34,285 bases of DNA, from the NCBI GenBank assembly GCA_031265765.1, contig JAISCE010000045.1, positions 1 to 34,285 on the forward strand, read 5' to 3'. The stretch comes from Azoarcus sp. GTDB taxonomy: Bacteria > Pseudomonadota > Gammaproteobacteria > Burkholderiales > Rhodocyclaceae. Shown one piece after another: positions 8,564-16,652 of the stretch; positions within the stretch are counted from its first letter, which is position 1; each line of letters opens with the position of its first letter. A model generated the notes under the pieces. It had not been told where the DNA came from, searched no databases, and was given only the letters and a program-made list of their open reading frames with translations. A program made the translations under genes and the position numbers.

Positions 8564-8602
8564 AAAACGAATCGGCCCGCATGAAGCGGGCCGATTCGTT
8601 TT
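8564..8602. terminator. Perfect bidirectional terminator between ssuA and the hemerythrin gene
   Basis: A perfect 17-bp stem (8564-8580 with 8586-8602) encloses a 5-base loop ATGAA. The left arm starts AAAA and the right arm ends TTTT, so the hairpin has a U-tract on both strands. It sits 24 bases after the ssuA stop and 9 bases after the hemerythrin stop on the other strand, so it can end both converging transcripts. Confidence 0.85.
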
Positions 8603-8611
8603 GTCATGCGT

Positions 8612-9109
8612 TCACCAGAACTTCCACCAGTGCTTCTTGCGTTTCTGGATGACTTCGCTGGAACGTTGCGACCAGCTATGTATGCTGCTGTGCCCATGGT
8701 TGGCGAAGAATTCACCGTATCGTTTATCTTCGCCCAAAATGTGTTTGCTGAGCCAGGTGCGCAAGAAATGCAGCAACTCGAAGCTGATCGCCGCGGAGCC
8801 GGAGTGGATTTTGCTTTGCATGGCCTCGACCTCGGCAACGAGTTCACGATGCAAGATGCAATGCTCCTCGTATTCCGGATATCCTCCCATGTGCATCAGG
8901 CTTTGTTCCAATGCAAAATGGATTCTCGTATAATCGACCAGTTCATCGAGTACGCTTACGCAAGCCGAGGTGCCCTTGTGTTCAAAGATGGCGACATGGA
9001 TTTTGTCGATCAGGTCGAACAGCATCTTGTGTTGCTCGTCGATTTCCGGGATTCCGACGCTGTATTCGTCCGACCATTGGAGTCTGGCGTGGTGTGTATT
9101 TGCTGACAT
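8612..9109 (-). CDS. Bacteriohemerythrin
   Basis: 165 residues, a single hemerythrin four-helix bundle that binds O2 at a di-iron site. The ligand set looks complete: H27 (IDEQHKML), H64 with E68 (RIHFALEQ), H83 and H87 (EEHCILH), and H123 with D128 (KHILGEDKRY). The WSDEYSVGIPEID opening is typical. After residue ~135 comes a tail rich in Ser, Lys and Trp (KRKKHWWKFW) that is not part of the fold. There is no signal peptide or fused signalling domain, so it is a free cytoplasmic protein, probably for O2 storage, delivery or sensing. It is monocistronic, between two intergenic regions. Confidence 0.92.
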   Translation of the reverse strand: MSANTHHARLQWSDEYSVGIPEIDEQHKMLFDLIDKIHVAIFEHKGTSACVSVLDELVDYTRIHFALEQSLMHMGGYPEYEEHCILHRELVAEVEAMQSKIHSGSAAISFELLHFLRTWLSKHILGEDKRYGEFFANHGHSSIHSWSQRSSEVIQKRKKHWWKFW

Positions 9110-9291
9110 ACGATACTCTTTCGGTGATATCTCCAGGGGGAGGGACTACGGACTGCCATTCCGGGTATTGGCTGGTGGGCGCTATATGCCCAGGCTGGCA
9201 CGATCGATGTTTGCCGTCTATTAGAACTTATCTGGCTCCAGTCGAATTATTGTCCATTCTAGCAGTTCTTTCTTGGTGTAGTTTGGGACGT

Positions 9292-9321
9292 TTGACACGA
9301 TTTTCGGATATACCGTATACA
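9292..9321 (+). promoter_or_regulatory. Candidate sigma-70 promoter upstream of the amidase gene
   Basis: TTGACA (9292-9297) is a perfect -35 box. TATACA (9316-9321) after an 18-base spacer is a plausible -10. The -10 lies in a run of alternating TATAC/GTATAT that forms short dyads, which could bind a regulator. The start codon of the amidase is ~120 bases further on, leaving a long leader. The rest of the 9110-9450 gap shows no gene. Confidence 0.45.
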
Positions 9322-9450
9322 TTTTGTATATATACCATGAACGGCATGGCCAAGGACGAATAGGCTTTGTTTTTCGATGCAAATGGATTAGACTGCGCTA
9401 CTTGCGCCTGGCGTCGAATATTCGGCCCAAAAAATGAGGAATCGATTATT

Positions 9451-10212
9451 GTGACTTACCGTTTGTCTCGATATTGCTTGTTGCCGTTGGCTTTGTGTCT
9501 GGCGCTTGGCGCTTGCGTGACGACGCCGCAGCCGAAAGCCGGCAATGCCGGGGCGCAATGGCAGCCGTCGCCCAGCTTCGGCGTCCGCAAGGCCAACTAT
9601 GTCATCGTGCATCACACCAGCAGCGATGTCCTGGAACGTGCGCTTGCCACCTTGACCAGCCCGGTTTCCGATGTCAGCAGCCATTACCTGATTGGGCGCG
9701 ACGGACGGATGCTGCAATTGGTCGACGAAAACCAGCGCGCCTGGCATGCGGGCGAATCGTATTGGGGCGGGACGACCGACATGAACTCCGCGTCGATCGG
9801 CATCGAACTGGTCAACAACGGCAGGGAAGCCTTTTCTCCGGCCCAGATCGACGCCTTGTTGGCGCTCTTGTCCGATCTTCGGGCGCGTTACAACATTCCG
9901 CGCGCCAACTTCATCGGCCATGCCGATGTGGCGCCGGGGCGCAAGGCCGATCCGAGCGATTTTTTTCCATGGCGTCAGCTCGCCGCGGCGGGCTTTGGTT
10001 TGTGGTGCGAGCCGCCCTTTGAGTTGCCGCCCGCCAATTTCGACGCCATGCTCGGCTTGTCCGCTTTCGGCTACGACATCCGCGATCCCGGCAAGGCGAT
10101 AGCGTCCTTCAAGCTGCATTTTTCCCCAGGCGGCGGGAAGACCCTGAGCCGGACGGATCAAGGGATGTTGTATTGCCTGCTTCAGCAGATCATGGCCTCG
10201 GGGCGCGAGTAG
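9451..10212 (+). CDS. amiD: Lipoprotein N-acetylmuramoyl-L-alanine amidase (AmiD-like, Amidase_2)
   Basis: 253 residues from GTG 9451. It begins with a lipoprotein signal (VTYRLSRYCLLPLALCLALG then AC, Cys22 as the lipidation site). The catalytic domain carries zinc ligands H54 (VIVHHTSS), H157 (FIGHADVAPGRKADP) and D167, plus the conserved SSHYLIGRDG and ASIGIELVNNG blocks. It cuts the amide between MurNAc and L-Ala, probably on recycled or anhydro-muropeptides at the outer membrane as in E. coli AmiD. The C-terminal ~60 residues resemble a peptidoglycan-binding domain. The frame is open back to 9367, but GAGGAA at 9435-9440 and the signal sequence support GTG 9451. Confidence 0.87.
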   Translation: MTYRLSRYCLLPLALCLALGACVTTPQPKAGNAGAQWQPSPSFGVRKANYVIVHHTSSDVLERALATLTSPVSDVSSHYLIGRDGRMLQLVDENQRAWHAGESYWGGTTDMNSASIGIELVNNGREAFSPAQIDALLALLSDLRARYNIPRANFIGHADVAPGRKADPSDFFPWRQLAAAGFGLWCEPPFELPPANFDAMLGLSAFGYDIRDPGKAIASFKLHFSPGGGKTLSRTDQGMLYCLLQQIMASGRE

Positions 10213-10241
10213 CGCGGAAGCAACACAGGGTGGCGGGCCGG

Positions 10242-10844
10242 TCAAGCGATGAAGACGGGATCGGAGAATACCAAGGTGCCGTCCTTGCGCATCATCAGGT
10301 TATTGGTGTTGAGGATGTCGGGCAGGACGTGGTATTCCTCGACGAAATCGGATAACGCCTTGAGTGCGGCATTGAGGCTGTTTTCGACCTTGGCGAGTGG
10401 CGTGACGGTCAGGTGATGCAGGGCGATACGGCCCATGTCCATGCCGAGACGCCCCCATTTCTGGCAGGCCGTCCAGTAAAGTTCGATCAGCCGCGTGGCG
10501 AGAGCCGCCGCCTCGCAGTCGCAGGGGATCGGGTAGAGCTTTTCCATTTCGATCAGGTGGAACGGATAACCCGACTGGGCGCGACCGATGATGCCGTGAT
10601 CGGCGTAGATGATCGGAAAATGCTTGCCTCTGGGGCGGTCGTCGGCGGTGTAGAGGAAATAGTCGGCGGGCGAACTGACGACCTTGTAGACTCGTTGGCC
10701 GTCGCCCTTGTCGAAAACGATGGAATATTCGCCGCGCCCGATTTCCTCCTTGCCGTCGATCAGGGGATGGCCGGGCGCCCTGTCCGGCAGTAGCAGGGGC
10801 GGCCGGCCACGGATGACCCAGGGAGGAGGAGGGCTGTCTGCCAT
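10242..10844 (-). CDS. Small protein-kinase-like protein
   Basis: 200 residues with a compressed protein-kinase layout. There is a glycine-rich loop (IGRGEYSIVF, 35-44), a candidate ATP lysine (YKVV, K54), a hinge-like LIEMEKLYP (~98-105), a catalytic-loop-like segment with D176 and N181 in D-x4-N spacing (LPDILNTNNLMMR), and a metal-binding Asp in SDPV (D195) in place of DFG. The chain ends almost at once after it, so there is no activation segment or C-lobe. Similar short proteins with '...N-x-M-x-R...TDP' endings occur in some phages and proteobacteria; function is unknown. It is convergent with amiD (29 nt apart) and sits 20 nt downstream of fabI on the same strand, so it may share that transcript. 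Confidence 0.6.
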   Translation of the reverse strand: MADSPPPPWVIRGRPPLLLPDRAPGHPLIDGKEEIGRGEYSIVFDKGDGQRVYKVVSSPADYFLYTADDRPRGKHFPIIYADHGIIGRAQSGYPFHLIEMEKLYPIPCDCEAAALATRLIELYWTACQKWGRLGMDMGRIALHHLTVTPLAKVENSLNAALKALSDFVEEYHVLPDILNTNNLMMRKDGTLVFSDPVFIA

Positions 10845-10864
10845 GTGGGCGCGTCCAGTCGTCT

Positions 10865-11644
10865 TCAGCCCATGATGTTGTAGCCGGCGTCGACATAATG
10901 GACGCCGCCCGTTATCAGCCGTCCGGCATCGGAGAACAGGAAGGCCGTCAGTGCGCCGATGTCCTCGGGCGTCACCAGGCTGTGCATGGGCGAGCGTTCG
11001 ACCGCTGCCGACATCAGCCCATCGAAGCCCGCGATACCGGAAGCGGCGCGGGTCATCAGCGGGCCGGGGGAGACGGCGTTGACGCGGATGCTCTTTTCGC
11101 CGAGTTCAGCCGCCATGTAGCGGGTCGCGGCTTCGAGCGCCGCCTTGCACAGGCCCATCACGCCATAATTGGGGATCACCTTGTCGGCGCCGAGATAGGT
11201 CATGGTCACCACGGAGCCGCCGCCGGCTTTTTCCAGCAGGAATTCGGCGGCTTTTATCAGGCGGACGAAGGAATGGGTGGAGATGTCCATTGCCAGCGCG
11301 AAACCGTCGGCGGAGGTGTCGACCACGCGGCCATGCAGGTCGTCGCGCTTGGCGAAGGCCATGCTGTGGAGTACGAAATCGAGCTTGCCGTAACGGGCGT
11401 CGATTTCCTTGAACACGGTTTCCAGCGTCTCGGGCTTGGTCACGTCGAGCAGAAAGGCGTCTTCGACGCCGAGTCGGTGGATGACCGGCTCGATGAAAGC
11501 CCTGGTCTTGTCGTTCTGGTAGGTGACGATCAGCTTTGCGCCCGCTTCCTTGCAGGCTTCGGCAACGCCGGTGGAAATGGATTTTTCGTTGGCGATGCCT
11601 GTTATCAGGCCGACTTTACCTTCCAGACCAAGATTGGCGCTCAT
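10865..11644 (-). CDS. fabI: Enoyl-[acyl-carrier-protein] reductase FabI (NADH)
   Basis: 259 residues, the usual FabI length. It performs the last reduction of each fatty-acid elongation cycle. It has the variant nucleotide motif GLITGIANEKSIS rather than a GxxxGxG loop, LHSMAFA, and the catalytic residues Y150, Y160 and K167 in the FabI spacing. The C-terminus LITGGVHYVDAGYNIMG is typical. The frame is open to 11725, but MSANLGLEGK at 11644 is the family start, with CGGAGT just upstream. It is the target of triclosan and isoniazid-type inhibitors in other bacteria. Confidence 0.95.
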   Translation of the reverse strand: MSANLGLEGKVGLITGIANEKSISTGVAEACKEAGAKLIVTYQNDKTRAFIEPVIHRLGVEDAFLLDVTKPETLETVFKEIDARYGKLDFVLHSMAFAKRDDLHGRVVDTSADGFALAMDISTHSFVRLIKAAEFLLEKAGGGSVVTMTYLGADKVIPNYGVMGLCKAALEAATRYMAAELGEKSIRVNAVSPGPLMTRAASGIAGFDGLMSAAVERSPMHSLVTPEDIGALTAFLFSDAGRLITGGVHYVDAGYNIMG

Positions 11645-11846
11645 GTGTGTGACTCCGTTGCTCAGTGGGAAAAAAGTGGCGCAAAGTGTACTACTCCCGC
11701 CCGGTACATTTTCATATTCCGTCACGTTAAAACCGGCTTTAATACCGGGAAATAGCGATATCGCGGCAACCAGTGTGGAAATTTCGCCAAAGGTATACGA
11801 ATTTCCCTGAGTAGAACGGTGACGGTTTGCACCATGATACGCCCTT

Positions 11847-11876
11847 TTGCGATATTATTGTGCGGCGCAATATAAT
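11847..11876 (+). promoter_or_regulatory. Candidate sigma-70 promoter for the HAD gene
   Basis: TTGCGA (11847-11852), an 18-base spacer and a perfect TATAAT (11871-11876). Transcription would start near 11883, about 58 bases before the HAD start codon. The promoter overlaps an imperfect dyad of ATTATTG and CAATATAAT. Confidence 0.45.
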
Positions 11877-11940
11877 GTATATGCCGATGGCCGCCTGGCC
11901 ATCGCGGCGATATCTAACGCAATCGCGGTTGGTGGGGAGA

Positions 11941-12432
11941 ATGGAGCAAGCAAGTTACGTTTTCATGGACTTTGATGGCGTTACCCATCCTTGGGGCGAA
12001 GCCGAGGATTTTCGCTGTTTGCCGCTGATCGAGGTTGTTTTGCGCGACTTCGATGAAGCGCGGGTCGTCATCTCCTCGGACTGGCGGATGCTTTTTTCCT
12101 TGCCGAAGTTGCGCTTGCGTTTTTCCGAGGACATCCGGCCCCGCATTCTGGGGGTAACGCCGCATATCTTGCCGCGCCGGGGCAGCGAGTTGCACGGCCT
12201 GCGCGAACAGGAAGCGAAGATGTGGCTGCAACAGCACACGCCCGACATCGCCGCCGCGGACTGGTGTGCGCTCGATGATGCTCCCGGCAACTGGATTTCG
12301 CGCTCGCGCCTGGTGTTGACCGATTTCAAGCGCGGTTTCACCGACGAGGACGCATCGGTTTTGCGTAACATGCTGCAATCCTTCCGTAGCGACGGCGCGG
12401 AATTGGCGCAGGTGAACGAGGCGGGCGGTTGA
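11941..12432 (+). CDS. Stand-alone HAD-superfamily domain protein (HAD_SAK-like)
   Basis: 163 residues. The nucleophile motif is VFMDFDGVTHP (D10, D12), motif II is VVISSDWR (S45/S46) and motif IV is ALDDAPGNW (D112, D113). The ILGVTPHILPRRGSE block and the absence of a cap domain match the HAD domain family first described in Swiss-army-knife RNA repair proteins (PF18143-like). Here it is alone, with no ligase or kinase partner nearby. It may be a nucleotide or polynucleotide phosphatase, but the substrate is unknown. ATG 11941 is preferred because the HAD strand starts five residues later; the ribosome binding site (GGGGAG) is very close, so ATG 11881 or 11887 remain possible. Confidence 0.75.
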   Translation: MEQASYVFMDFDGVTHPWGEAEDFRCLPLIEVVLRDFDEARVVISSDWRMLFSLPKLRLRFSEDIRPRILGVTPHILPRRGSELHGLREQEAKMWLQQHTPDIAAADWCALDDAPGNWISRSRLVLTDFKRGFTDEDASVLRNMLQSFRSDGAELAQVNEAGG

Positions 12433-12502
12433 ACGGTTTTTCCGGGCGGTTTCGTTTTGCGCTGCCTGAAGCGCCCGCCGTTCCGGCGCGGGCGATGCGG
12501 TG

Positions 12503-13892
<1,390 letters not shown>

Positions 13893-13922
13893 GTTCAGGT
13901 CTCCTTGCTTTGTCAGCGGGAT

Positions 13923-13938
13923 AGCCGGCGAACCGGCT
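13923..13938 (-). promoter_or_regulatory. 5'-UTR hairpin with TTCG loop, hsp20 leader
   Basis: On the minus strand AGCCGG-TTCG-CCGGCT forms a perfect 6-bp stem with a UUCG loop. It lies right at the predicted 5' end of the hsp20 mRNA, ~30 bases before the start codon and not covering the AGGAG. It is more likely a 5'-end stabiliser than a simple thermometer. Confidence 0.45.
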
Positions 13939-13947
13939 TCCCCCTCA

Positions 13948-13975
13948 ATATGGGTGTGCCCGCATGGGTTTCAAG
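13948..13975 (-). promoter_or_regulatory. Sigma-32-like heat-shock promoter for hsp20
   Basis: Read on the minus strand, CTTGAAA (13975-13969) exactly matches the sigma-32 -35 consensus. After 13 bases comes ACCCATAT (13955-13948), close to the CCCCATnT -10. Transcription would start near 13940, giving a ~48-base leader. Confidence 0.7.
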
Positions 13976-14008
13976 TCGTGGCGATGCAAGGGATGAAAGG
14001 AGGCGGAC

Positions 14009-14224
14009 ATGAGCGGAGATGACGGTGAATCGCTGTTGTCCGCGCCGCGGGAAGGCGAAATGAAAATTTGCCCGCGCTGCGGCGCGCGCTTCAATTGCGG
14101 CGCGCATGCGGGAAAGTGCTGGTGTGCCGCATTGCCGCCGCTGTTGCCTGTGCCTGCGCCGGGCGAGGCGGGATGCTATTGTCCCGCCTGCCTGGCGCGC
14201 ATCGCGGCTGCGCGGCGGCCATGA
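14009..14224 (+). CDS. Cysteine-rich CWC-family small protein
   Basis: 71 residues with the family pattern: CPRCGARFNC, then CWC, then CYCPACL, nine cysteines in all counted across these blocks and the linker. The spacing suggests one or two metal (probably zinc) sites. Proteins of this family are common in proteobacteria and have no established role. AAAGGAGG lies ~8 bases upstream of the ATG, so translation should be efficient. It is divergent from hsp20 and convergent with feoA; whether it relates to heat shock or iron is unknown. Confidence 0.75.
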   Translation: MSGDDGESLLSAPREGEMKICPRCGARFNCGAHAGKCWCAALPPLLPVPAPGEAGCYCPACLARIAAARRP

Positions 14225-14252
14225 TGCGCGATTCGGACTCGCGCGGCGGCGC

Positions 14253-14495
14253 TTATTCCCCTTCGACCCAGATGTGTTGCGCCACGGCGTGTTCCAGCGC
14301 CAATTCCATGTGCTCGCACAGTACCACCGTCATGGGCCGCTGTTGCAGCACGGTGACGGTTTGCGGCGCGGACAGGCCATAGGCATGGAGCCGCTCGCGT
14401 TGCAGCGGCTCGATTTCTTCGCCGAATTCGGCCACATGGACGCTGCGGCCCGTCGGGGTGCCGGTGAGGCGGATGCGTTCGGTATGAGCGGTCAT
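14253..14495 (-). CDS. feoA: FeoA-family SH3-like protein
   Basis: 80 residues, one FeoA SH3-like domain. The LQRERLHAYGLSAPQTVTVLQQRPMTVVLCEHMELALEHAVAQHI core is the standard pattern. It lies 7 nt after feoB on the same strand, the reverse of the classical feoA-feoB order. FeoA is a small cytoplasmic partner that is needed for FeoB-mediated Fe2+ uptake. Confidence 0.9.
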   Translation of the reverse strand: MTAHTERIRLTGTPTGRSVHVAEFGEEIEPLQRERLHAYGLSAPQTVTVLQQRPMTVVLCEHMELALEHAVAQHIWVEGE

Positions 14496-14502
14496 GGCGG
14501 AC

Positions 14503-16467
14503 TCAGGAGAAAAGGCGCAGGAAGTGATTGAGCAGGCCGCCGACGAGGAAGGCCGTCGGCATGATGAGCGCCAGCATCAGGGCGGCGGTGCGCATGCCTT
14601 GTTCCTTGATGATGATCATCACGCTGGCGATGCAGGGCACGAAAAGGGTGATCGTGACCATGCCGACGACGACCTGGATCATGTCCAGTTGGCTGCCGAT
14701 GGCGAACAGCCCCGTCGCGCCGAAGTCGCGTCGCAGGAATCCCATCACGAACGCGGCGCTCGCTTCCGGCGGCAGGCCGAGCCAGCCCGTGACCAGCGGC
14801 TTGCCGGTTTCGATGATCCACGGCAGTACGCCCATGCGGTCGAGCGCGAACATGATGAAGGTGCCGAGCAGGAAAAGCGGGATCACTTCGACCAGATACC
14901 ATTTGAGCCGCCCGCCCGTTTTCTTGAGCACGTTGCTCAATACCGGCAGGCGCATCGGCGGCAGTTCGGTGACGAGCGGCACGCGCCGCCCCTTTACCAG
15001 CCGTCCGGCGAGCCAGCCGGTAGCGAGCAGGATCAACACGATACAGGCGCTCCAGATCGCCGCCGCCTGGAACGAGAAGCTGCTGAGCATCCCGAATACC
15101 ACGCCCAATTGCGCCGAACAGGGAATGGCGAGCGCGAGGAGGAAGGTAGTAATCAGCCGTTCGCGCGGGGTGTGGAGGATGCGCGTAGTGAGCGTCGCCA
15201 TCGTCACGCAGCCCAGTCCGAGCACCATCGGCAGCACCGCGCGCCCGTTGAGGCCGATGGCGGCGAAGGCGCGGTTGGAGATGACCGATAGCCGCGTGAA
15301 ATAGCCCGAGTCTTCCAGCACGCCGAAGACGAGAAAGAAGGTGGTGACGATGGGCAGGATCAGCGCCAGCGCGTAGGTCATGCCCATCGTCCAGAGGCCG
15401 TATTCGCCCACGAGCATGTCGGCGAGCCATTCCGGGCCGACGTGGGCGCGCACGAAGTCCGTGATGGCCGGATTGAGGATTTCCCCGAAGAAGTTTTCTT
15501 CAAGGAGTCCGACCAGGGTGCCCGCGCCGAAGTCGCCGACGAAGAAATACACCGCCAGCAGCACCAGCAGCAGCAGCGGCCAGCCCCACAGCGGGTGTAC
15601 GGCCATTTGCCCGATGCGCAGCGACAGGCTCTGGCCGCCGGTGACGGCCTGTTCCATGACGGTGCGCGCCAGCGCCTCGGCGGCGCGTCCGCGTTCGCGC
15701 GCCAGTCGCGCGGGCAGCGAATCGCGTCCTTCTGTGGAAGCAAGTTCGGCGGCGCGCGCGAGGATTTCGCCGCCGCGCGGTTGGGCGGCGAGCCAGTTTT
15801 CGACTTCGCCGTCCCGTCCCAGCAGCAGAATGGCAAGTCCGCGCGCGGAAAGATGCGGGTGCGGCGCATGTTCCGCAAGCAAGGCGGCAATGCTTGCGAT
15901 GGCTTCTTCCGATTCCGTGTCGTAGCGCAGCAGGGGGGCGGGCGGACGGGCATGGGCCAATGTGGCGGAGAGCGCCGCGATGCCTTCGCCGCCCGTGGCG
16001 ACGGTGGCGACCACTGGCGTCTCCAGCGCCTCGGAGAGCGCCTGCGCGTCTACGGTGACGCCTCGCGCCTGTGCCTCGTCGGCCATGTTGAGCGCCATGA
16101 CCAAGGGTACGCCGAGTTCGGCCAGCAGCGCGGTCAGGTTCAGCGTGCGCCGCAGGTTCTTGGCGTCGCCCACCTGGATGACGAGTTTCAGGTTTTCGTT
16201 GAGGAGCGCCCGCATCGTCGCGCGTTCGTCGTCGCTGCGCGCGGGCAGGGCGAGGACGCCGGGCGTGTCGAGCAGCGACGACGAGCGGTCGAACCGCGCG
16301 CCGGCCCTGGCAATTTCCACGGTCGTTCCGGGATAGTTCGAGACATTGACGTAAGCGCCGGTCAGTCGGTGGAAAAGAACCGATTTGCCGACGTTGGGAT
16401 GGCCGACGAGCGCCAATGTGCCGGTGTTATCGGAGGGGAAAGATGTGGCTTGACGATGATGGTGCAT
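14503..16467 (-). CDS. feoB: Ferrous iron transporter FeoB
   Basis: 654 residues, about 120 shorter than E. coli FeoB. The N-terminal G domain has G1 GHPNVGKS (22-29), G3 DTPG (67-70) and G4 NMAD (127-130), followed by a helical spacer and a multi-helix membrane domain from ~residue 280. Gate motif 1 reads LPMVLGLGCVTMATLTTRIL, lacking the NVPA of the E. coli type (GCNVPA), and the second reads GFLRRDFGATGLF. This marks a divergent FeoB subtype rather than damage, since the gene is otherwise open. It takes Fe2+ into the cytoplasm. No strong ribosome binding site precedes ATG 16467. A Fur-like box lies 28-55 bases upstream. Confidence 0.92.
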   Translation of the reverse strand: MHHHRQATSFPSDNTGTLALVGHPNVGKSVLFHRLTGAYVNVSNYPGTTVEIARAGARFDRSSSLLDTPGVLALPARSDDERATMRALLNENLKLVIQVGDAKNLRRTLNLTALLAELGVPLVMALNMADEAQARGVTVDAQALSEALETPVVATVATGGEGIAALSATLAHARPPAPLLRYDTESEEAIASIAALLAEHAPHPHLSARGLAILLLGRDGEVENWLAAQPRGGEILARAAELASTEGRDSLPARLARERGRAAEALARTVMEQAVTGGQSLSLRIGQMAVHPLWGWPLLLLVLLAVYFFVGDFGAGTLVGLLEENFFGEILNPAITDFVRAHVGPEWLADMLVGEYGLWTMGMTYALALILPIVTTFFLVFGVLEDSGYFTRLSVISNRAFAAIGLNGRAVLPMVLGLGCVTMATLTTRILHTPRERLITTFLLALAIPCSAQLGVVFGMLSSFSFQAAAIWSACIVLILLATGWLAGRLVKGRRVPLVTELPPMRLPVLSNVLKKTGGRLKWYLVEVIPLFLLGTFIMFALDRMGVLPWIIETGKPLVTGWLGLPPEASAAFVMGFLRRDFGATGLFAIGSQLDMIQVVVGMVTITLFVPCIASVMIIIKEQGMRTAALMLALIMPTAFLVGGLLNHFLRLFS

Positions 16468-16494
16468 GGTATGACCGGGTGACGGAGTGCGCCA

Positions 16495-16522
16495 ATAATG
16501 ATAACCCGTCTCATCATCATTT
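16495..16522. promoter_or_regulatory. Fur-box-like site upstream of feoB
   Basis: AATAATGATAA (16495-16505) matches the repeating GATAAT hexamers of the Fur consensus, and CATCATCATT (16513-16522) is a degenerate inverted partner. The location just upstream of feoB fits iron repression. It also lies ~30 bases upstream of the TATAAT preceding the divergent efflux genes. Confidence 0.45.
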
Positions 16523-16525
16523 TGG

Positions 16526-16555
16526 GCAAAACAACGGAGTGAATACGGTATAATG
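16526..16555 (+). promoter_or_regulatory. Candidate promoter for the RND efflux operon
   Basis: A perfect TATAAT (16550-16555) has only a weak -35 (GGCAAA, 16526-16531, spacer 18). Such poor -35 boxes often need an activator. The start codon used is ~98 bases downstream. Confidence 0.3.
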
Positions 16556-16652
16556 CGTATGGCCTTCGGAATAGATGGGGCTGTTGCGCCGGTTCTCGCG
16601 CCCGCGCCGGCGGGCGGGATTTTCGTGTTGGCGTCCGGTGGAGTCCGGTTTC

